From Thiobacillus sp. (GTDB taxonomy: Bacteria; Pseudomonadota; Gammaproteobacteria; Burkholderiales; Thiobacillaceae), in the NCBI GenBank assembly GCA_019459325.1, contig JAIBFA010000016.1, positions 1 through 36,900 on the forward strand: a stretch of DNA of 36,900 bases, read 5' to 3'. The notes under the pieces are model-generated. The model saw nothing but the letters and a program-made list of their open reading frames with translations, had not been told where the DNA came from and made no database searches. Positions 8,975-17,503 of this stretch are shown here, one piece after another (the stretch's first letter is position 1; every line of letters begins with the position of its first letter). Made by a program: the position numbers and the translations under genes.

Positions 8975-9568
8975 TCAGACGTGCGCCAGCTGCTGCTCGA
9001 TTTCGATGAAGGTATTCGCCACTTCGGTGGTCTCGACGGTGACACCCAACTGCTTGCACAACTGCGACAGCGACAGCAGGCCGCGTACCATCAGTCCGTC
9101 TTCCGTTTGCTCGATCACCAGCGCATGCTGACGGCCGCGTGCCTTGAGCGTTTCCAGCACGTGGCCGACGCGGGCATGGGCGATGTCGTCGTAGTCGACC
9201 GCTTCCAGGCGTTCCACCGGCGTCATGATGTCGGCCACCAGCACTTCGTCGCGGCGGATGCCGCGGCTTTGCACCACCTGCAGGGGTTTTTCGCCATGGA
9301 TGTCGGTGCTGGTGATCAGCCCCGCCACACGGTCCTGGCTGTCCATGACGAACAGCAGGCGCACCTTGCGGCGAATCATGCGTTCTTCCGCCTGCTGAAT
9401 GGTGTCGCCGGGGGTGGCGATGAAGGCGGTCAGGCGGCGGAAATCGGTCATCACATCGAGCGCCGGGTTGTCCAGCCCGACCCGCTCGGGCAATACGCAG
9501 GCGGGACGCAGCAGGCCGGCGGTCTTGTCGAGATTGCGGGCGGGAAGGCGGGTATAGGTCATGGTCAT
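8975..9568 (-). CDS. Protein with tandem CBS domains
   Basis: 197 residues. Two CBS motifs make a Bateman module: roughly 37-95 (DVMTDFRRLTAFIATPGD ... RLLFVMDSQDRVAGLITSTDI) and 112-190 (VADIMTPVERLEAV ... HALVIEQTEDGLMVRGLLSL). Such modules bind adenosine nucleotides or SAM and act as energy or ligand sensors. No catalytic or membrane domain is attached, so it would act as a stand-alone soluble regulator; partners are unknown. The ATG at 9568 has AAAGGAG eight bases upstream, deciding against the second ATG at 9562. It lies downstream of fghA on the same strand with a 169-base gap, so separate transcription is possible. Confidence 0.88.
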   Translation of the reverse strand: MTMTYTRLPARNLDKTAGLLRPACVLPERVGLDNPALDVMTDFRRLTAFIATPGDTIQQAEERMIRRKVRLLFVMDSQDRVAGLITSTDIHGEKPLQVVQSRGIRRDEVLVADIMTPVERLEAVDYDDIAHARVGHVLETLKARGRQHALVIEQTEDGLMVRGLLSLSQLCKQLGVTVETTEVANTFIEIEQQLAHV

Positions 9569-9597
9569 GGCGAGTCTCCTTTAACGGTTCCCGAATG

Positions 9598-9623
9598 CCA
9601 TCCGCCTCTATTCGGGCGGATGG
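9598..9623 (-). promoter_or_regulatory. Stem-loop in the leader of the CBS-domain gene
   Basis: Arms 9598-9606 and 9615-9623 form a perfect 9-bp stem (CCATCCGCC/GGCGGATGG) with an 8-base loop, about 30 bases upstream of the CBS gene start. It could shape leader RNA or end transcription coming from fghA, but it lacks a T run. Confidence 0.3.
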
Positions 9624-9737
9624 GCCGGAAGCGACAATCCTGTTCCTGGCAAGCCCGTCTGTCCATTCAAGATTTTTTTGCCCGACATAAATGGTTCTTG
9701 CTTGATACGGAGCGTCGTCGAGCGTAGTGACGACGAT

Positions 9738-10574
9738 TTATGCCGCCATCGCCCGCGCGTGGAACGCCAGATGCTCGCCGATGAAGGTGGCGATGAAGTG
9801 ATAGCTGTGGTCGTAGCCGTCCTGCATCCGCAGCGTGAGCGGGATGCCGCGTGCGGCGCAGGCGGCCTGCAGGTTTTGCGGAAAGAGCTGTTCGTCCAGA
9901 AATTCGTCGGCGGTCCCGTGGTCGATCAGCGCAGGCGGCAGCACTGCACCGGCCTTGACCAGGCAGGTGGCGTCATACGCTTCCCAGGCCTGTTTGTCGT
10001 CGCCGAGATAGGCGCCGAAGCAGCCCTGGCCCCAGGGGCTGATCACCGGATTGCAGATGGGCGAGAAGGCGGAGACCGAGGCGTACAGACCGGGGTTTTT
10101 CAGCGCGCAGACGAGCGCGCCGTGGCCGCCCATCGAATGGCCGCTGATGGCGCGCTTGCCGGGGATCACGGGAAAATTCGTCTCGACCAGCGCCGGCAGT
10201 TCGCGGGTGACGTAGTCGTACATCTGGTAGTGCGTGGCCCATGGCGCCTGCGTGGCGTTGACGTAGAAACCCGCGCCCTGGCCGAGGTCGTAGCGCTCGG
10301 GCACGTCGGGCACGCCCTCGCCGCGCGGGCTGGTGTCGGGCATGACCAGGATCAGCCCGAGCTCGGCGCAGTAGCGCTGCGCGCCGGCCTTCACCCGCAC
10401 GTTGTCGTCGGTGCAGGTCAGCCCCGACAGCCAGTACACCACCGGCAGCTTCTGCGTCGACGCCTGCGGCGGCAGGTAGACCGAGAAGGTCATCGTGCAA
10501 TGACAGGTGGCCGACTCGTGCTGCCAGCGCTCGAGCCAGCCGCCGAACTCCTTGATTCTTTCGACTTGTTTCAT
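9738..10574 (-). CDS. fghA: S-formylglutathione hydrolase
   Basis: 278 residues, standard length. It hydrolyses S-formylglutathione to formate and glutathione, the second step of glutathione-dependent formaldehyde oxidation in the cytosol. The catalytic triad is readable: S147 in GHSMGGHGA, D223 in DHGTADEF and H256 in YDHSYHF. Their spacing matches the E. coli FrmB and human esterase D family. Other family signatures are GLTCTDDN near 51 and the oxyanion-side YVNATQAPW. The gene starts 7 bases after the stop of the formaldehyde-converting dehydrogenase, confirming that the two act in sequence. Confidence 0.96.
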   Translation of the reverse strand: MKQVERIKEFGGWLERWQHESATCHCTMTFSVYLPPQASTQKLPVVYWLSGLTCTDDNVRVKAGAQRYCAELGLILVMPDTSPRGEGVPDVPERYDLGQGAGFYVNATQAPWATHYQMYDYVTRELPALVETNFPVIPGKRAISGHSMGGHGALVCALKNPGLYASVSAFSPICNPVISPWGQGCFGAYLGDDKQAWEAYDATCLVKAGAVLPPALIDHGTADEFLDEQLFPQNLQAACAARGIPLTLRMQDGYDHSYHFIATFIGEHLAFHARAMAA

Positions 10575-10581
10575 CGCCGCC

Positions 10582-11691
10582 TCAGAAAATGATGACCGAG
10601 CGGATGCTTTTGCCTTCGTGCATCAGGTCGAAGGCGCGGTTGATGTCTTCCAGCGGCATGGTGTGGGTCACCAATTTATCCAGTTCGATCTTGCCCGCCA
10701 TGTAGTTGTCGACGTAGCCAGGCAGCTGGCTGCGGCCCTTGACGCCGCCGAACGCGGTGCCTTTCCAGGTGCGGCCCACCACCAGGTTGAACGGCCGGGT
10801 GCAGATTTCCTGGCCGGAACCGGCGACGCCGATCACGGTGGAGACGCCCCAGCCCATGTGGGTGCATTCGAGCGCGTCGCGCATCACGTTGACATTGCCG
10901 ATGCACTCGAACGAGTAGTCGACGCCGCCCTTGGTCAGGTCGCGGATGTACTCGACCAGCGAGCCGCTGACCTCGCGCGGGTTGATGAAGTCGGTCGCGC
11001 CGAGGGCTTTCGCCATCTCGAACTTGTCGGGGTTGATGTCGATGGCGAGGATGCGGCCGGCCTTGGCCATGACCGCGCCCTGGATCGCCGACAGGCCGAT
11101 GCCGCCCAAGCCGAACACGGCGACGGTCGAACCGGGCTCGACCTTGGCGGTGTTGAGCACGGCCCCAATTCCCGTCGTCACGCCGCAGCCGAGCAGGCAC
11201 ACCTTGTCGAGCGGCGCCGCCGGATTGATCTTGGCAAGCGCGATTTCCGGCACCACGGTGTACTCGGAGAAGGTCGAGCAGCCCATGTAGTGAAAGATCG
11301 GCTTGCCGTTCTTGGAAAACCGGCGGGTGCCGTCGGGCATGTAGCCGGTCCACACGGTGGATGCGATCGACTGGCACAGGTTGGTCTTGGGCGAGGCGCA
11401 GTATTCGCAGTGCCCGCATTCGGGAATGTAGAGCGGAATGACGTGGTCGCCCGGCTTCAGCGTTTTGACGCCCGGCCCGCACTCCATCACGACGCAGCCG
11501 CCTTCGTGGCCGAGGATGCAGGGGAAGGCGCCTTCCGGGTCGTCACCCGACAGCGTGAAGGCATCGGTGTGGCAGACGCCGCTGGCGACTACCTTCAGCA
11601 GCACCTCGCCTTCGCGCGGACCCTCGACGTCCACTTCCTCGATCGACAGCGGTTTTTTGGGTTCCCAGGCGACGGCGGCACGTGATTTCAT
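10582..11691 (-). CDS. frmA: S-(hydroxymethyl)glutathione dehydrogenase / class III alcohol dehydrogenase
   Basis: 369 residues. This zinc enzyme oxidises the spontaneous formaldehyde-glutathione adduct to S-formylglutathione with NAD, and can also reduce S-nitrosoglutathione. Catalytic zinc ligands C40 (GVCHTDAF) and H62-E63 (GHEGG) are present. The structural zinc lobe has C92, C95, C98 and C106 (ECGHCEYC...LC). The Rossmann loop [13 protein letters not shown] and the class III C-terminus (SIRSVIIF) are intact. The start has AAGGAG about 8 bases upstream. It forms an operon with fghA (7-base gap). No frmR-type formaldehyde repressor is adjacent. The gene is called adhC or gsh-fdh in other genomes. 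Confidence 0.96.
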   Translation of the reverse strand: MKSRAAVAWEPKKPLSIEEVDVEGPREGEVLLKVVASGVCHTDAFTLSGDDPEGAFPCILGHEGGCVVMECGPGVKTLKPGDHVIPLYIPECGHCEYCASPKTNLCQSIASTVWTGYMPDGTRRFSKNGKPIFHYMGCSTFSEYTVVPEIALAKINPAAPLDKVCLLGCGVTTGIGAVLNTAKVEPGSTVAVFGLGGIGLSAIQGAVMAKAGRILAIDINPDKFEMAKALGATDFINPREVSGSLVEYIRDLTKGGVDYSFECIGNVNVMRDALECTHMGWGVSTVIGVAGSGQEICTRPFNLVVGRTWKGTAFGGVKGRSQLPGYVDNYMAGKIELDKLVTHTMPLEDINRAFDLMHEGKSIRSVIIF

Positions 11692-11800
11692 GGACAGGCT
11701 CCTTGGTGAATGAATACGGTTTCAGTGGCAGCGACTTCGATGATGCCGAACAACCGAGGGATCAACAACGCACGCGCAACAGGGATAGGCACGACGCGGC

Positions 11801-12880
11801 TCAGCCAGCCTGCTGCAGCAGCTTCTGGTAGGCGGCCTCGAACAGCTTGACGCCCTCGTCCTGCAGTGTATTGCCGACCGCATCCATATCGACGCCCAGC
11901 CGCGCCAGCTCCGCCAGTTGCGCCTCGGCCTCGGCGATGCCTTCCTCCAGGCGCAGCGCAGGCTGGCCATGGTCTCGCAGCGCGGCGAGCGTCTTGTCGG
12001 GCAGGGTGTTGATGGTTTGCGCGCCGATCAGCGGTTCGACGTAGAGCAGGTCGTGGTAGTCCGGGTTCTTCACGCCGCTGCTCGCCCACAGCAGATATTG
12101 GGGTGCCGCGCCCTGGCGCGCCAGCGCGGCGAAGGCCTCGCCGTGAAAGGTATGCAGATAGGCTTGATAGGCGAGTTTGGCCATTGCCACCGCGGCCTTG
12201 CCGCGCAGCGACAGCGCTTCCTGTGTGCCGATGGCGGTGAGCTGCGTATCCACCAGCGTGTCGACGCGCGACAGGAACAGGCTGGCGACCGCTTTGCTGC
12301 GGCGTAGGTCAGCACCGGACTCGGCACGCACGCTGAGCCCGCGGATATAGGCGTCGAAAACCGACTGGGTTTGCGCGACCGAAAACAGCAGCGTCACATT
12401 GACGTTGATGCCGAGCTGGGTCAGGGCCTCGAATGCGCTCACGCCTTCGGGTGTGCCCGGCACCTTGATCAATACATTGGGCCGATTCACCAATGCCCAC
12501 AGGCGGTGCGCCTCTTCCACCGTGTGCGTCGTGTCATAGGCCCAGCGCGGCGCGACTTCGAGGCTGACATAGCCGTCGTTGCCGCCGCTGCGTTCGAACA
12601 CCGGCAGCAGCAGATCGCAGGCGGCCTGGATGTCGGGGATGACCAGTGCTTCGTAGCGGCGCTCGGCTTCCGGCTCGGCAGCTTTCAGCCGCAGCAGGTC
12701 GTCGGCGTAGTGGGGGCTGGTGGCGACGGCGTTGTGGAAGATGGAGGGATTCGATGTCACGCCCGACACGCCGTCTTCGGCGATGAGTTTGGCCAGGGTG
12801 CCGTCGCGGATCAGATCGCGCGACAGATTGTCCAGCCACAGGCTTTGACCGAGGGTGGTGACGTGCTGCGTGGCATTCAT
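11801..12880 (-). CDS. tal: Transaldolase
   Basis: 359 residues, the longer transaldolase subfamily. It moves a dihydroxyacetone unit between sugar phosphates in the non-oxidative pentose phosphate pathway. Signatures: GVSGVTSNPSIFHNA (37-51), the Schiff-base lysine K139 in NVLIKVPGTPEG, NVNVTLLFSVAQ (159-170), and ASSGVKNPDYHD in the second half. The ATG at 12880 with GAGGAC upstream is preferred over an in-frame ATG 54 bases earlier. It lies 109 bases upstream of frmA on the same strand, so it may be co-transcribed with the formaldehyde genes; a functional link is only suggestive. Confidence 0.95.
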   Translation of the reverse strand: MNATQHVTTLGQSLWLDNLSRDLIRDGTLAKLIAEDGVSGVTSNPSIFHNAVATSPHYADDLLRLKAAEPEAERRYEALVIPDIQAACDLLLPVFERSGGNDGYVSLEVAPRWAYDTTHTVEEAHRLWALVNRPNVLIKVPGTPEGVSAFEALTQLGINVNVTLLFSVAQTQSVFDAYIRGLSVRAESGADLRRSKAVASLFLSRVDTLVDTQLTAIGTQEALSLRGKAAVAMAKLAYQAYLHTFHGEAFAALARQGAAPQYLLWASSGVKNPDYHDLLYVEPLIGAQTINTLPDKTLAALRDHGQPALRLEEGIAEAEAQLAELARLGVDMDAVGNTLQDEGVKLFEAAYQKLLQQAG

Positions 12881-12903
12881 GGGTGGTCCTCGCGTTTGTG
12901 AGA

Positions 12904-12919
12904 TGTTCAGGATAGAACA
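12904..12919. promoter_or_regulatory. Dyad in the tal/aroC divergent region (operator candidate)
   Basis: TGTTC-N6-GAACA is a perfect 5-bp dyad, 24-39 bases upstream of the tal start, in the 141-base gap between divergent tal and aroC. The position fits a repressor site for tal. No matching regulator is encoded in the window. Confidence 0.25.
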
Positions 12920-13021
12920 CGCATGTGACGGCAAGTTCAGCGGGCCGTAGCGGCCGGCGCCCGAGGCCGCGCCTGTGCTAGACTTCGGCGCATTCCCACG
13001 GCTCTTTTCCGGCGCATTCCC

Positions 13022-14122
13022 ATGTCAGGCAGCACACTCGGCAAACTCTTCTGTGTCACCGTGTTCGGCGAATCGCACGGCCCCGCCATCGGCTGCGTGG
13101 TCGACGGTTGCCCGCCCGGCATGGCGCTGACCGAAGCCGACATCCAGCACGACCTCGACCGCCGCAAGCCCGGCACCTCGCGCCACGTCACCCAGCGCCG
13201 CGAATCCGACACCGCCGAGATCCTGTCCGGCCTCTATGAGGGCAAGACCACCGGCACGCCGATCGCGCTGCTGATCCGCAACGAGGACCAGCGCAGCAAG
13301 GACTACGGCAATATCGGCGAGACCTTCCGCCCCGGCCACGCCGACTACACCTACACGCAGAAATACGGCTTCCGCGACCCGCGCGGCGGCGGGCGTTCGT
13401 CGGCACGGCTGACCGCGCCGATCGTCGGCGCCGGCGCCATCGCCAAGAAGTGGCTCAAGGAAAAATACGGCATCGTGATCCGCGGCTACATGAGTGCACT
13501 GGGCCCGATCGACATCCCCTTCGAGTCGTGGGACGCCATCGACAACAACGCCTTCTTCTCGCCAAGCGCCGCGATCGTGCCCGAGCTTGAAACCTACATG
13601 GACGCGCTGCGCAAGTCGGGCGATTCGGTCGGTGCGAAGATCAGCGTGGTGGCCGAGAACGTGCCACCGGGCTGGGGCGAGCCGCTGTACGACAAGCTTG
13701 ACGCCGACCTTGCCCACGCGCTGATGGGGCTCAATGCCGTCAAGGGCGTGGAGATCGGCGACGGCATGGACGCCGCGCGGCAGAAGGGCACCGAACACCG
13801 CGACGAAATCACGCCGGATGGATTCCTCTCCAACCACGCCGGCGGCGTGCTCGGCGGCATCTCCAGCGGCCAAGCCGTCGTCGCCCACATTGCGATCAAG
13901 CCCACCTCGTCGATGCGTCTGCCCGGCCGCTCGATCGACCTCAACGGCCAGCCGATCGAGGTCGTCACCCACGGCCGCCACGATCCCTGCGTCGGCATCC
14001 GCGCCACCCCGATCGCCGAAGCGCTGATGGCCATCGTGCTGATGGACCACGCGCTGCGCCACCGCGCGCAATGCGGCGACGTCGCAAGCGCCACGCCGGT
14101 GGTGCCGGGCCAGGCCGGCTGA
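13022..14122 (+). CDS. aroC: Chorismate synthase
   Basis: 366 residues, full length. It converts 5-enolpyruvylshikimate-3-phosphate to chorismate with reduced FMN, the last step of the shikimate pathway feeding aromatic amino acids and folate. Signatures: [17 protein letters not shown] (with H19), [15 protein letters not shown], the RPGHADYTY loop with the second active-site histidine, [11 protein letters not shown], and the C-terminal [15 protein letters not shown]. The ATG at 13022 is the family start. No strong ribosome site is seen; instead a 13-base direct repeat (CGGCGCATTCCCA, 12986-12998 and 13010-13022) runs into the start codon. The PLD-family gene follows after 16 bases. Confidence 0.97.
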   Translation: MSGSTLGKLFCVTVFGESHGPAIGCVVDGCPPGMALTEADIQHDLDRRKPGTSRHVTQRRESDTAEILSGLYEGKTTGTPIALLIRNEDQRSKDYGNIGETFRPGHADYTYTQKYGFRDPRGGGRSSARLTAPIVGAGAIAKKWLKEKYGIVIRGYMSALGPIDIPFESWDAIDNNAFFSPSAAIVPELETYMDALRKSGDSVGAKISVVAENVPPGWGEPLYDKLDADLAHALMGLNAVKGVEIGDGMDAARQKGTEHRDEITPDGFLSNHAGGVLGGISSGQAVVAHIAIKPTSSMRLPGRSIDLNGQPIEVVTHGRHDPCVGIRATPIAEALMAIVLMDHALRHRAQCGDVASATPVVPGQAG

Positions 14123-14138
14123 GCGCACGCAGGCCCGG

Positions 14139-15623
14139 ATGCACATGATCCGGCGCTTTTTCCTTGTTCTGTTGCTGTGCGGCGGGGCCTGGCAGGGCAC
14201 TGCGGCGTCGCCGATGGCCTTCATCGACACCCAGATCGCCGCGCATCCAGGTGCAACCGGCGCCTACGTGCTCGATACCGGCGAAGAGGCGCTGCGGGCG
14301 CGCGCTTGGCTGGCCGACCATGCGCAGCACACGATCGAGGTGCAGTACTTCATCTGGAGCAGCGACAACATCGGCATCCTCGCCACCGAAGCGCTGCTGC
14401 GCGCGGCCGAACGCGGGGTCAAGGTGCGCGTCATCGTCGACGACCTGCTGATCGACGCGTCCGACAAGACGCTGCTCGCGCTGGCCAAGCATCCCGGCGT
14501 CGACATCCGCATCTACAACCCTAAGCACCGGGTCGGTACGCCGTTCTACAAGCGCGCGCTCAACGTCGTCACCGACTTCCGCGGCGTCAACCAGCGCATG
14601 CACGACAAGACCTTCATCGTCGACGGCAAGGTCGCGATCACCGGCGGCCGCAACATGGCCGACGAGTACTTCGACTACGACCACGAATACACCTTCCGCG
14701 ACCGTGATGCGCTGCTGGTGGGCGAGGCGGCCCAGGCGATGCGGGTGAATTTCGACGCCTTCTGGGCCAGCAAGCTCGCCGTTCCGGTGGAGTCGCTCTA
14801 CGACGGCTGGGGCCTGATGCAGAAGAACGTCAAGGTCGGCGCAGACGAGGTGCAGCAGGTCTACCGCGCGCTGCACGCCTACGCCGACAGGCCGGAAAAC
14901 CTCGCGCCGGAGGTGCGCGCCGCGATCGCTGCGACGCCAGCCGCATTCGACCGCCTGGCACGCGACATGGCGTGGGGCCGGGTCGACTTCATCCACGATG
15001 AGCCCGGCAAGAACGGCCGCCGCTGGACCCTGGGCGGCGGCGGCAAGAGCTCGGCGGCGCTGGCGCAGCTGGTGGCCGGCGCGCGCGAATCCATCGTGAT
15101 CCAGTCGCCCTATCTGGTGATGTCGGACAAGGCGAAGGCGCTGTTCAAGGCGGCGGTCGCGCGCGGGGTCAAGGTGCGCATCCTCACCAACTCGCTCGCC
15201 TCCACCGACAACCTGCAGGCCTTCTCCGGCTACCGCAGCCAGCGCAGCCAGCTGCTGAAAATGGGCCTCGACATCCGCGAATACAAGCCCGACCCCGCCA
15301 ACCGAAACACCCTGTTCTCGCGCGCCAATCCGCCCGCCGTGCCGCCGGTGTTCGCGCTGCACGCCAAGAGCATGGTGGTGGATGGCCAGATCGCCTACAT
15401 CGGCACCTTCAACTTCGACCCGCGCTCGGAAAACCTCAACACCGAAGTCGGCGCGATCATCCATCACCCCGGCCTGGCGCAGCGGCTGCAGGCGATCATG
15501 GAAGCCGACATGCGTCCTGAAAACAGCTGGAGTGCCGCCGACAAGCCCGACCAGTACGTTCCGCTGACCATGCGCGGCCATGTGCGGCTGTGGCAGCTGC
15601 TGCCGCTGAAGCCCTTGCTGTAA
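14139..15623 (+). CDS. Exported phospholipase D-family protein (cardiolipin synthase-like)
   Basis: 494 residues with two complete HKD motifs: H155/K157/D162 (HDKTFIVD, followed by GKVAITGGRN) and H408/K410/D415 (HAKSMVVD, followed by GTFNFDPRS). These are the paired active sites of phospholipase D and bacterial cardiolipin synthases. The N-terminus is a signal sequence (core 5-15, possible cleavage after TAA near 23), so the enzyme probably works in the periplasm or on the outer face of the inner membrane. Its overall layout resembles the ClsC (YmdC) branch more than ClsA, which has two N-terminal membrane helices. A second ATG lies two codons downstream. It starts 16 bases after aroC and may share its transcript. 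The exact phospholipid reaction is not proven. Confidence 0.88.
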   Translation: MHMIRRFFLVLLLCGGAWQGTAASPMAFIDTQIAAHPGATGAYVLDTGEEALRARAWLADHAQHTIEVQYFIWSSDNIGILATEALLRAAERGVKVRVIVDDLLIDASDKTLLALAKHPGVDIRIYNPKHRVGTPFYKRALNVVTDFRGVNQRMHDKTFIVDGKVAITGGRNMADEYFDYDHEYTFRDRDALLVGEAAQAMRVNFDAFWASKLAVPVESLYDGWGLMQKNVKVGADEVQQVYRALHAYADRPENLAPEVRAAIAATPAAFDRLARDMAWGRVDFIHDEPGKNGRRWTLGGGGKSSAALAQLVAGARESIVIQSPYLVMSDKAKALFKAAVARGVKVRILTNSLASTDNLQAFSGYRSQRSQLLKMGLDIREYKPDPANRNTLFSRANPPAVPPVFALHAKSMVVDGQIAYIGTFNFDPRSENLNTEVGAIIHHPGLAQRLQAIMEADMRPENSWSAADKPDQYVPLTMRGHVRLWQLLPLKPLL

Positions 15624-15645
15624 GCTGCCTTCGCGCGCCCGGGGT

Positions 15646-15689
15646 TTGACGAATCGCCGGCGTACGCTAGGGTTTAATGAGTCGACTCA
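15646..15689 (+). promoter_or_regulatory. Promoter and palindrome ahead of the adenylyl cyclase gene
   Basis: TTGACG (15646-15651), a 16-bp spacer and TAGGGT (15668-15673) form a plausible sigma-70 promoter. Just downstream, at 15678-15689, is a perfect 12-bp palindrome TGAGTCGACTCA, placed where a repressor would cover the start of transcription. The ribosome site AGGTGA follows before the ATG at 15702. Confidence 0.5.
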
Positions 15690-15701
15690 CCAGGTGACGC
15701 C

Positions 15702-17426
15702 ATGCGACTTCCCATCAGTCTGAAAATCTTCAGCATCACCACGGCCCTGCTGGTGCTGATGGTGGTCGTCACTTGGCTGTCGGTGCTCAACTTCCGCCAG
15801 CTCAACAACCAGGTGCGCGCGCTGTCCGACTGGTATCTGCCGCTGCAGCAGCAGGTGGCCAGCGTCGAAATTCTCATCCGCCAGCAGATCGTGCACATGG
15901 AACGGGTGATGGCGGGGATGGAAGTGGCCAGGCCCGATCCCGAATTCCTCGCCAACGAATCGAACGGCTTCGACATGCGCGGGGTCAATGCCGACCAGAT
16001 CGTCGATTCCTCGCTGCGCATGCTGGGCGAGGCCGAGGCGCAAAAGGACCTCAAGCTCGACCGCGTGACGCTCGCCGTGCTGGGCAAGCAGCTGCCCGCA
16101 ATCCAGACCGCACGCCAGCACTTTCACAGAACCTTCCGCCTGTTCCAGATCGAGGCGCAGGAAGGCACGCCGCGATCGCAAAAAATCGTCCGCGAAACCC
16201 TGCTGCGCGAGAAGGACACCGTCGACGTCGAAATCGGCAAGACCATCGACATCCTCAACAGGCTGACCCAGGACACCGCCATCCAGGCCAAGAAGGAGGA
16301 GAAACGCGCCACCACGCTCAACTGGATCGTCACCGCGATCGCCACCACGCTCGGACTGATCTTCGCCGGCTTCGTCACGCGCTCGCTGGTCGACCCGGTC
16401 AAGCGCCTGGTGGGTGGCACACGCGCGGTCGAGGCAGGCGACCTGGATGTGGAAATCCTGGTGCGCACCCACGACGAACTGGCCACGCTCGCCACCTCGT
16501 TCAATCACATGGTGGTCGGGCTGCGCGAGAAGGAACGCATCCGCGATACCTTCGGCCAGTACGTCGACCCGCGCATCGTCAAGAGCCTGCTGGAAAACCG
16601 CATCCCGGCCGAACGTGGCGAACGCCAGGTGATGACGGTGTTCTTCTCCGACCTGCAGGACTTCACCCGCCTGTGCGAAGGCCTGACGCCGGATGCCGCG
16701 GTGCGTTTCCTCAACCGCTATTTTTCGCTGATGTCGGAAGTGATCCGGACCCGGCAGGGCATCGTCGACAAGTACATCGGCGACTCGGTCATGGCGTTCT
16801 GGGGCCCGCCCTTCACTGATCCCGCCGACCACGCCACCCTGTGCTGCCTCGCCGCCCTCGAACAGATGGCTCGCATGGAAGCCTTCCGCGCCTGGCTGCC
16901 CGAGATGTTCGGCGTCGCCCACGGCCTGCCCGTGGTCAACGTCCGCATGGGCATCGCCAGCGGGGAAGTCACCGTCGGCAACATCGGCTCCGAAACTTCG
17001 CGCGGCTACACCGTCATCGGCGACACCGTAAACCTCGCCTCACGCCTGGAGCAGGCCAACAAGTTCTACGGCACGCGGATTCTCGTCAGCGAAGCGACGC
17101 GGAATCTGGCGGGCGACACGCTGGCCTTCCGCGAAATCGACAGCCTGCGCGTCGCTGGCAAGTTGGAAACGGTGCGGGTGTATGAATTGCTGGGGCTGAC
17201 AGCGGAGTTGAGCGAAAGCGACCGGCAGCGGGTGCCGGCGTATGAAGCCGGGCTGGCACGCTATCGCGCGCAGGATTGGGATGCGGCTGAAGCGGCGTTC
17301 CGTGAATGCCTTGCGATCGAACCGAAGGATCAGCCCAGCCAGGTCATGCTGGCGCGGATTGTGGCGTTCCGGCAGACGTCGCCGGAGACGGGGTGGGATG
17401 GGGTTTGGGTGGCGAGCAGTAAGTAG
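15702..17426 (+). CDS. Membrane-bound class III adenylyl cyclase with HAMP domain
   Basis: 574 residues. Order: membrane helix 1 (8-29), extracytoplasmic helical sensor region (30-205), membrane helix 2 (207-227), HAMP linker (228-280, SLVDPVKRLVGGTRAVEAGDLD), cyclase domain (about 305-480), then a TPR-like helix pair (513-545). Metal-binding aspartates are D317 (FFSDLQDFT) and D361 (YIGDSVMAFWG). The base-selecting pair is K357 and T437, and the transition-state residues are N444 and R448 (GDTVNLASRLE). Lys/Thr is the pattern of class IIIb, ATP-using and often bicarbonate-responsive cyclases, so cAMP is the expected product. The sensor-HAMP layout is like a chemoreceptor, coupling a periplasmic signal to cAMP. 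The activating signal is unknown. Confidence 0.9.
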   Translation: MRLPISLKIFSITTALLVLMVVVTWLSVLNFRQLNNQVRALSDWYLPLQQQVASVEILIRQQIVHMERVMAGMEVARPDPEFLANESNGFDMRGVNADQIVDSSLRMLGEAEAQKDLKLDRVTLAVLGKQLPAIQTARQHFHRTFRLFQIEAQEGTPRSQKIVRETLLREKDTVDVEIGKTIDILNRLTQDTAIQAKKEEKRATTLNWIVTAIATTLGLIFAGFVTRSLVDPVKRLVGGTRAVEAGDLDVEILVRTHDELATLATSFNHMVVGLREKERIRDTFGQYVDPRIVKSLLENRIPAERGERQVMTVFFSDLQDFTRLCEGLTPDAAVRFLNRYFSLMSEVIRTRQGIVDKYIGDSVMAFWGPPFTDPADHATLCCLAALEQMARMEAFRAWLPEMFGVAHGLPVVNVRMGIASGEVTVGNIGSETSRGYTVIGDTVNLASRLEQANKFYGTRILVSEATRNLAGDTLAFREIDSLRVAGKLETVRVYELLGLTAELSESDRQRVPAYEAGLARYRAQDWDAAEAAFRECLAIEPKDQPSQVMLARIVAFRQTSPETGWDGVWVASSK

Positions 17427-17503
17427 AGAGCGCTTGTTTTGGGCGGTAGGCGCCGAGCCAAGCGGCAGTCAGAGAGTTCCCAACCTCTGACACGAGCCTG
17501 TGG

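Noticed and set aside
9713-9735. CGTCGTC/GACGACG hairpin right after fghA as a terminator
   Set aside because: The stem is only 7 bp with a 9-base loop, and no T run follows on the minus strand.
9678-10592. Long plus-strand open frames over fghA and frmA
   Set aside because: The minus-strand proteins have complete catalytic residues; the plus-strand frames look like codon-bias shadows (Ala/Arg/Gly/His-rich, no domain).
13025-14230. A 401-codon frame antisense to aroC
   Set aside because: aroC is complete and highly conserved on the plus strand; the antisense product is low-complexity Ala/Val/Asp/Arg.
17468-17491. GTCAGAG/CTCTGAC hairpin between the cyclase and HEPN-like genes as a terminator
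   Set aside because: It has a bulge and no T run on either strand; it may still be a weak structure, but it is not reported as a terminator.
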